Shown: positions 59,992-64,000 of the stretch, in pieces | Position numbering within the stretch: position 1 is the first letter of the stretch | Layout of the letters: each line of letters starts with the position of its first letter | Virus record (IMG/VR): IMGVR_UViG_3300042691_014897 | Location: 1 to 64,000 of that record | DNA from: a virus | Reading direction: 5' to 3' (one strand) | Length of the DNA stretch: 64,000 nucleotides | The notes under the pieces: generated by a model | What the model was told of the DNA's origin: nothing | Databases searched by the model: none | Seen by the model: the letters and a program-made list of their open reading frames with translations, nothing else | Program-made: the position numbers and the translations under genes

Positions 59992-61998
59992 TTAGGCTAT
60001 TAAATTGCCTTTACTTTTAATTGCTTTTGCGGTACTTGACCCGGTCGATTCTACTGTTTCGATTAGTTGGGCGGTTAGTTTATTTAAGTTATTAATGCCT
60101 TTCACCATCTCGATCTGAATTTCCGTTCCGCTGTCTATTGCTGTGCTTCCTGCAACTGAGTTAGCAATATTAGACGCGGTAGATCCGCCACCGGATACTA
60201 AAGTAGGAACGGTATTCATGATTTCAGTCATTAAACCTTTGATACTGTCGGCGCTGGATGTAGATGCACTGGCTAACGATGATTGCATTTCTTTCATTAA
60301 TGGTGCAAGTACGCTAGGATCATCTCTGGCAATATCTGTTATAAACTGTGATCGTTTACTCCAAGGAACGCTAGCTTCTTCTTCTCTTTCAGCTAGAAAT
60401 GATAATCTGTTTAAAGGGCCGCTAAACCAATCTCCAAAAACATCCTTTGATCCAAATGCTTCTCGGCCTACGTTTCCGAGTTTACTTCTTCTCTGTGCTT
60501 CTGCTTCGTTTGATCCGCTAATCTCAGGATTTGTACTAGTTTCAATCGCTTCTCTGTTGCCTTCACCGACTGCGGTTATTTTGTCATATACAGCACGACC
60601 AAGTTGGGCACTACTGGCTTGGGTAATAGGTGTTAATTTGTCGCTTACTGCTTGAAAAGCATCACGCAATCCGAATGCTTTTTTATTTGCCGCATCAAAT
60701 GCTGTACCTACCCCTGCACTGATATCTTTAAACAGATCTTCTGTCCTATTAATAACAGTGGCCGCCATTTGTTCAGGTGAAACTTCGCCTGTACGAGCGG
60801 CTCTGCGTTGATCTTCTATTTCTTTTATAATTCTAGCTTTAGCCTGTTCTATAGTTTCGCCTGCTCGAAGACCATCTCTCTGTATCTGTTGAAGTGCTGT
60901 AGCATAGTCTTTCATGCCAACAATTACTCGTCCTTGTGCTTGTCCCCATTCTCCCCCTGCAGTTACCTGAGCGGCACGAATTCTTAATTCTTCTTTATTG
61001 TTTGCTAGACGTAGGGTTTCAGCATCCATTGCCTCCATAACTGCTTTTCGGCGGCGATTAGCTTCATCATCGTTGCCTTCGATTTCAGAAAGTTCTCTAA
61101 TTAATCTCGTAAACTCTGGACCTAGAGCCGCAGCCTTCATAGAATCTTCAGCGGTCCTTAATCCTCCAGTTTTAAAAGCAGTAAACACGTCTTGGGCATC
61201 TTTACCAAATGCGCTGAGAGAGGCAGTTCCTTTTAGGTATGCTTCTCTTTGGTCTTCATCCATAGCCATGAGAGCAATTTCTACTTCATTCTTACGCAGT
61301 TGTGCTTGCACAGCTTTTTCTTGCTCTTGTCGACTTATTCCTGTTAGTCGAGCAACGTTATCCATTTCTCTAGCTAGAGAAAGAGCACTCTCAACTACTG
61401 CTATGTTAGATTCTTTTGTAGTAAGATCTGAGCCTCTGCGTATAGAAGTTGATATTCCTAACGCTTTGTTAAGTTCGTCAGCACCTACTCCTGTGGCTTT
61501 TAATTCTCTTCCTAGGTTTGATTCTTGTACATCTTTAGCAAATGCTAAAAATCTCAATCCGCTACCTGCGGCATCGCCAGCAAGACCTTTTAATGCTACG
61601 CTGTTTTCTTTGACCATTGCCTGAAACTCAGGCAAGCTCATTCTAGCACCAGTGATCGAATTAACCATTAGGCCCATATCTAGGCCAAAGTTCATACCGC
61701 TCTTAGAAACGTCTTTTAAAACATTATTAAATTCAATACCTGTGCGACCTACTTTTCCTAGTACATCGCCCATTACTCCGCCAACAACAGGGAAGACGTT
61801 AAACGCCTTAGTAGTAAGCTCTAGAGCATCACTTAGTCCAAAAGTACCTGAAGTTAGTTTAGTCAGTGATCCTACAGTTCCGCTGATAACTGTACCCACA
61901 GAAGGCAGTTGAAATCCTCCCATATTTTTAACAGAAACAGTAAGAGCGTCAATTGATGTTTTTAACGAACTAATATCGGAAGCAGAAGGGTCAGCCAT
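59992..61998 (-). CDS. Large structural protein, tape-measure candidate, 668 aa
   Basis: This is a long, mainly helical protein with hydrophobic N-terminal segments (VGTVISGTVGSLTKLTSGTFG, AFNVFPVVGGVMGDVLGKVG) and long amphipathic helices (SNIAVVESALSLAREMDNVARLTG, RRRKAVMEAMDAETLRLANNKEELRIRAAQV). It has no catalytic signature. Length and helicity fit a tail tape measure (T4 gp29 has 590 residues). It sits directly beside gp26 and its partner, and tail chaperone genes normally flank the tape measure. The assignment rests on composition and position; gp29 homology is not evident by eye. It is divergent from gp26, with opposing late boxes between. Confidence 0.6.
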   Translation of the reverse strand: MADPSASDISSLKTSIDALTVSVKNMGGFQLPSVGTVISGTVGSLTKLTSGTFGLSDALELTTKAFNVFPVVGGVMGDVLGKVGRTGIEFNNVLKDVSKSGMNFGLDMGLMVNSITGARMSLPEFQAMVKENSVALKGLAGDAAGSGLRFLAFAKDVQESNLGRELKATGVGADELNKALGISTSIRRGSDLTTKESNIAVVESALSLAREMDNVARLTGISRQEQEKAVQAQLRKNEVEIALMAMDEDQREAYLKGTASLSAFGKDAQDVFTAFKTGGLRTAEDSMKAAALGPEFTRLIRELSEIEGNDDEANRRRKAVMEAMDAETLRLANNKEELRIRAAQVTAGGEWGQAQGRVIVGMKDYATALQQIQRDGLRAGETIEQAKARIIKEIEDQRRAARTGEVSPEQMAATVINRTEDLFKDISAGVGTAFDAANKKAFGLRDAFQAVSDKLTPITQASSAQLGRAVYDKITAVGEGNREAIETSTNPEISGSNEAEAQRRSKLGNVGREAFGSKDVFGDWFSGPLNRLSFLAEREEEASVPWSKRSQFITDIARDDPSVLAPLMKEMQSSLASASTSSADSIKGLMTEIMNTVPTLVSGGGSTASNIANSVAGSTAIDSGTEIQIEMVKGINNLNKLTAQLIETVESTGSSTAKAIKSKGNLIA

Positions 61999-62023
61999 TT
62001 AAAAAATCCAAGAAATATGCGTA

Positions 62024-62031
62024 TATAAATA
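62024..62031 (+). promoter_or_regulatory. Consensus late promoter TATAAATA for gp26
   Basis: This is the exact T4 consensus, 33 bases before the gp26 ATG, with CCGGAGT as ribosome site. It lies to the left of the minus-strand box at 62046, so the two transcripts overlap at their starts. Confidence 0.7.
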
Positions 62032-62045
62032 CACGAGTTCACAAA

Positions 62046-62053
62046 TATTTATC
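62046..62053 (-). promoter_or_regulatory. Late promoter GATAAATA for the tape-measure candidate unit
   Basis: The minus strand reads GATAAATA, 47 bases before the ATG at 61998. It faces the plus-strand box, so polymerases starting here cross the opposite promoter. Confidence 0.55.
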
Positions 62054-62064
62054 CGGAGTAAAAT

Positions 62065-62892
62065 ATGACCACAAATCCATTACAGCAGTTTTTTAGACAA
62101 CCAAAGATCTATGTTGGCCTGCCTAGCAAAGGTATTTTTAATAAGCCTAATACAGTATCTGGGGATATAAATCGCATGCCAATCTACGGCATGACCGGTA
62201 TGGATGAGATCATACTTAAAACTCCAGATGCGCTATTATCCGGAGAAAGTACCGTAAGGATTTTCCAAAGTTGCTGTCCAACACTAACAGATCCGTGGGA
62301 TGTGTCAATTATAGATACAGATCTATTGTTAACTGCTATCCGTATTGCTACTTTTGGTAATGAACTGTCTGTTAAAAATGTTTGTAAAAACTGTGGAACA
62401 GAAAACGATTATACTATTAATCTTAATACATTTATCGATCACTTCGGTAGCTGTGCATACGAAGATACTCTTGTGTTAAAAGATATGTTAATCAAAACAA
62501 GACCGTTAACTTACAAACAAAGCTCAGAGTTCGGATTAGAAAATTTCCAAATACAACAACAGGCTAATCAAATTAGCCTAATTGACATCGATGCTGAAAA
62601 GAAAAAATTAATGGAAGAAGTATTTGTAGCACTGGGCAAACTGCGTATTAACGCTTTTACTGCACAAATAGATAGCATAGAAGCAGGCGGAGCAACTGTT
62701 ATCGAAAAAACTTATATCAAAGAATTTTTAGAAAATGCTGATGTCGAAATTATTGATCAACTACAGAAACATCTAGAAGATAACAGAAATAAATGGACTA
62801 TTCCTAGACAACATGTTACCTGTGCTAATTGCAGTACTGAGGATAATCTGCTTATCGAGCTTGACCAAGCAAATTTTTTCGCCAAAGCCTAA
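62065..62892 (+). CDS. 26: Baseplate hub protein gp26
   Basis: T4 gp26 acts in assembly of the baseplate hub. The start is very family-like: NPLQQFFRQPKIYVGLPSKGIFN, then MPIYGMTGMDEIILKTPDALLSGESTVRIFQSCCP, and TAIRIATFGNE. Two CxxC pairs (CKNC about residue 110, CANC about 255) suggest a zinc site. At 275 residues it is longer than T4 gp26 (208). The last codons contain AAATTTTTTC, a double slippery site that could send some ribosomes into the next ORF. The stop lies five bases before that ORF. Confidence 0.88.
   Translation: MTTNPLQQFFRQPKIYVGLPSKGIFNKPNTVSGDINRMPIYGMTGMDEIILKTPDALLSGESTVRIFQSCCPTLTDPWDVSIIDTDLLLTAIRIATFGNELSVKNVCKNCGTENDYTINLNTFIDHFGSCAYEDTLVLKDMLIKTRPLTYKQSSEFGLENFQIQQQANQISLIDIDAEKKKLMEEVFVALGKLRINAFTAQIDSIEAGGATVIEKTYIKEFLENADVEIIDQLQKHLEDNRNKWTIPRQHVTCANCSTEDNLLIELDQANFFAKA
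62871..62880 (+). promoter_or_regulatory. Putative -1 ribosomal frameshift site
   Basis: In the gp26 frame the sequence reads as two overlapping X-XXY-YYZ heptamers, A AAT TTT (62871-62877) and T TTT TTC (62874-62880), four codons before the stop. The -1 frame then reads seven sense codons (FRQSLIR) without a stop straight into the ATG of the 71-aa ORF, giving a predicted fusion of about 349 residues. No hairpin was checked by computation. Confidence 0.6.
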
Positions 62893-62897
62893 TTAGG

Positions 62898-63113
62898 ATG
62901 TCTGCCTCGGACATTGAAACATATCTAATTAGGCTAGATAAAGAAATACAAGAATTTAAAAACGAATTATCAAGAATAAGTTGGTACATGAGAGGCGGTG
63001 TAACAGTACAAGAGTTACTGCATGTCTATTCAGCCGATGATCGAGACAGTTTCTATTCTGTGATCAAAGAAAACATCGACATGACCAAAGAAACTAAAAT
63101 GCCTCTTATCTAG
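62898..63113 (+). CDS. gp51-position protein, tail assembly chaperone-like, 71 aa
   Basis: This is a small helical protein with KEIQEFKNELSRISWYMRGGVTVQELLHVYSADDRDSFYSVIKENIDMTKETKMPLI. The WYMRGG and closing IKEN...TK.T...PL pattern recurs in small tail-assembly proteins of T4-like phages, and T4 has gene 51 (hub assembly) after gene 26. The ORF is in the -1 frame to gp26. Its own start has AGG touching the ATG, a poor ribosome site, so coupling or frameshifting from gp26 is likely. It overlaps the convergent 296-aa gene by eight bases. Confidence 0.78.
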   Translation: MSASDIETYLIRLDKEIQEFKNELSRISWYMRGGVTVQELLHVYSADDRDSFYSVIKENIDMTKETKMPLI

Positions 63114-63996
63114 GATTAACTGGTGTTGGTTTGTTGAGGGGATCTGTTTTTGGATCCCATTTTATTTCTGCATCTGCATCACGCTGTGCTTGCGCGGCAG
63201 CTCGTTGATCGCGTTCAGGCTGGCGGCCTGCGGCACCCGCTGGATCTTTAAAGTCTTGTATCTTATCGATCAGTGGTTGAGTTTTTTGTTTAACCCAACC
63301 GCCAATCCAAGCACGTACTGGTTGTAAGAATGAATTAGCAAAAGAGTTGTAAACAAGAAATTCTGCCACTGCTTTACGGCCTTCGTCTGTGGCTAGCCAG
63401 CCCTGTAGTGCTATGTTTGCTGTTGGGCTTAATGCGGCAAGAGCGTTAGTCACAGCAGTAACACCGGGTATCCAGCCAAACCAACTTTGGAATCCTGTAG
63501 GTAATTTTAAAATCTTTGTTGCAATAGGAACTGTTATTATAGTAACAGCTTCTGCGACAAATCGATCAATTCTAACCTGAGCAGCCGCTTGGAAATCAGC
63601 ACCTTGATATTTGCCAGCATCTTCATAGATACCTGTAACCAGATTATAAAAAGAATATCCTAAACCTAAACTTGTGATCCATGGGGATAACTGATTCCAT
63701 CCCTTTAGCATAGATCCACCAACTTTTTGTGCTACCATCCTATTAGCCAAATTACGTGCATCGGAAAGGATAGTGCTATCTCCGCGGAATTTTTCCGGAA
63801 TGATTTTAGAAGGTGATGATAAACGTGCTGGAACACCTCTAGATACTGCATTCTCAATATCATCAGCCCACTGTTTGGCCAATTTTTCTACTAAATCTTT
63901 ACGACTCATGCCCATGAATAGACCGCTAAACTTTTGCCATGCCTTTCGTTTAGCATTTTCATTAAGATCTTCAGAAATGATTTCAGTAACTCGCAT
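63106..63996 (-). CDS. Unknown protein with capsid-targeting-like N terminus, 296 aa
   Basis: The N terminus MRVTEIISE resembles capsid-targeting peptides, and ISE at 7-9 fits the (L/I)xE rule. Several hydrophobic or amphipathic stretches follow (WITSLGLGYSFYNLVTG, FVAEAVTIITVPIATKIL, IPGVTAVTNALAALSPTANIALQG), which could insert into a membrane or pack in the capsid. The C terminus is charged and rich in Ala, Gln and Arg (GRQPERDQRAAAQAQRDADAEI). I recognise no family. It is convergent with the gp51-position gene. The whole gene fits in the window, but its promoter is beyond the edge. Confidence 0.7.
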   Translation of the reverse strand: MRVTEIISEDLNENAKRKAWQKFSGLFMGMSRKDLVEKLAKQWADDIENAVSRGVPARLSSPSKIIPEKFRGDSTILSDARNLANRMVAQKVGGSMLKGWNQLSPWITSLGLGYSFYNLVTGIYEDAGKYQGADFQAAAQVRIDRFVAEAVTIITVPIATKILKLPTGFQSWFGWIPGVTAVTNALAALSPTANIALQGWLATDEGRKAVAEFLVYNSFANSFLQPVRAWIGGWVKQKTQPLIDKIQDFKDPAGAAGRQPERDQRAAAQAQRDADAEIKWDPKTDPLNKPTPVNPR

Positions 63997-64000
63997 ATAT

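Noticed and set aside
60143-61912. Three plus-strand ORFs (86-208 aa) over the tape-measure candidate
   Set aside because: They mirror a clean minus-strand coding frame, with unusual composition and no start signals.

Overview
The window is part of a large, AT-rich, T4-like myovirus genome, almost entirely the virion-structure and DNA-packaging region. The diagnostic genes are the large terminase gp17 (cut by the left edge), gp16, gp4, tail tube gp19, sheath gp18, neck gp13 and gp14, sheath terminator gp15, major capsid gp23, scaffold gp22, prohead protease gp21, a gp67-like core protein, portal gp20 and hub protein gp26. The gene set is that of marine T4-like phages (cyanophage or pelagiphage type): a flavin halogenase, 2-oxoglutarate oxygenases, S74-tipped and LamG-bearing fibres, and giant fibre genes. 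No photosynthesis gene is present, so the host cannot be fixed beyond 'marine bacterium, cyanobacterium plausible'.

Layout. 1-9.2 kb (minus): gp17, two proteins with possible capsid-targeting N termini, gp16, gp4, a conserved hypothetical, a tube-like protein, gp19 and a greatly enlarged gp18. 9.3-10.3 kb: an HNH-like protein (plus) and a dNMP kinase (minus) that has its own sigma70-like promoter. 10.3-18.2 kb (minus): tail chaperone-like protein, three tandem paralogous adhesin-like proteins, an S74 fibre, two small proteins, a short fibre and gp13. 18.2-21.7 kb (plus): gp14, gp15, Nudix hydrolase. 21.7-26.8 kb (minus): subtilase, PA14-like protein, second S74 fibre. 26.9-30.3 kb (plus): a metabolic cassette of two 2OG-Fe(II) oxygenases, a small unknown protein and a tryptophan-halogenase-like flavoenzyme. 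30.3-54 kb (minus): small unknown, glycine-rich adhesin, a 3168-residue fibre, a second copy of the two-small-protein cassette, two related LamG fibres and further virion proteins. 54.1-62 kb (minus): gp23, gp22, gp21, gp67-like, a small conserved protein, gp20 and a tape-measure candidate. 62-63.1 kb (plus): gp26 and a gp51-position protein. 63.1-64 kb (minus): unknown protein.

The genes form one programme. Capsid assembly (gp20-23, 67), packaging (gp16, 17), neck and tail (gp4, 13-15, 18, 19, hub) and a very large adhesion apparatus are read from T4-late-type ATAAATA promoters. Many neighbours are coupled by TAATG or ATGA overlaps. At least five late boxes sit only 4-5 nt before an ATG, implying leaderless mRNAs. 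The most notable single site is a double slippery sequence just before the gp26 stop that could fuse gp26 to the next ORF, as in tail-assembly-chaperone frameshifts.

No stretch over 300 bases lacks a gene. The largest gaps are about 155 bp (53963-54117), 124 bp (57890-58013 and 26813-26936), 121 bp (46500-46620) and 110 bp (9168-9277); they hold the promoters and hairpins listed. I saw no tRNA, rRNA, CRISPR array, insertion sequence or attachment site. All family assignments come from reading motifs, not from database searches.
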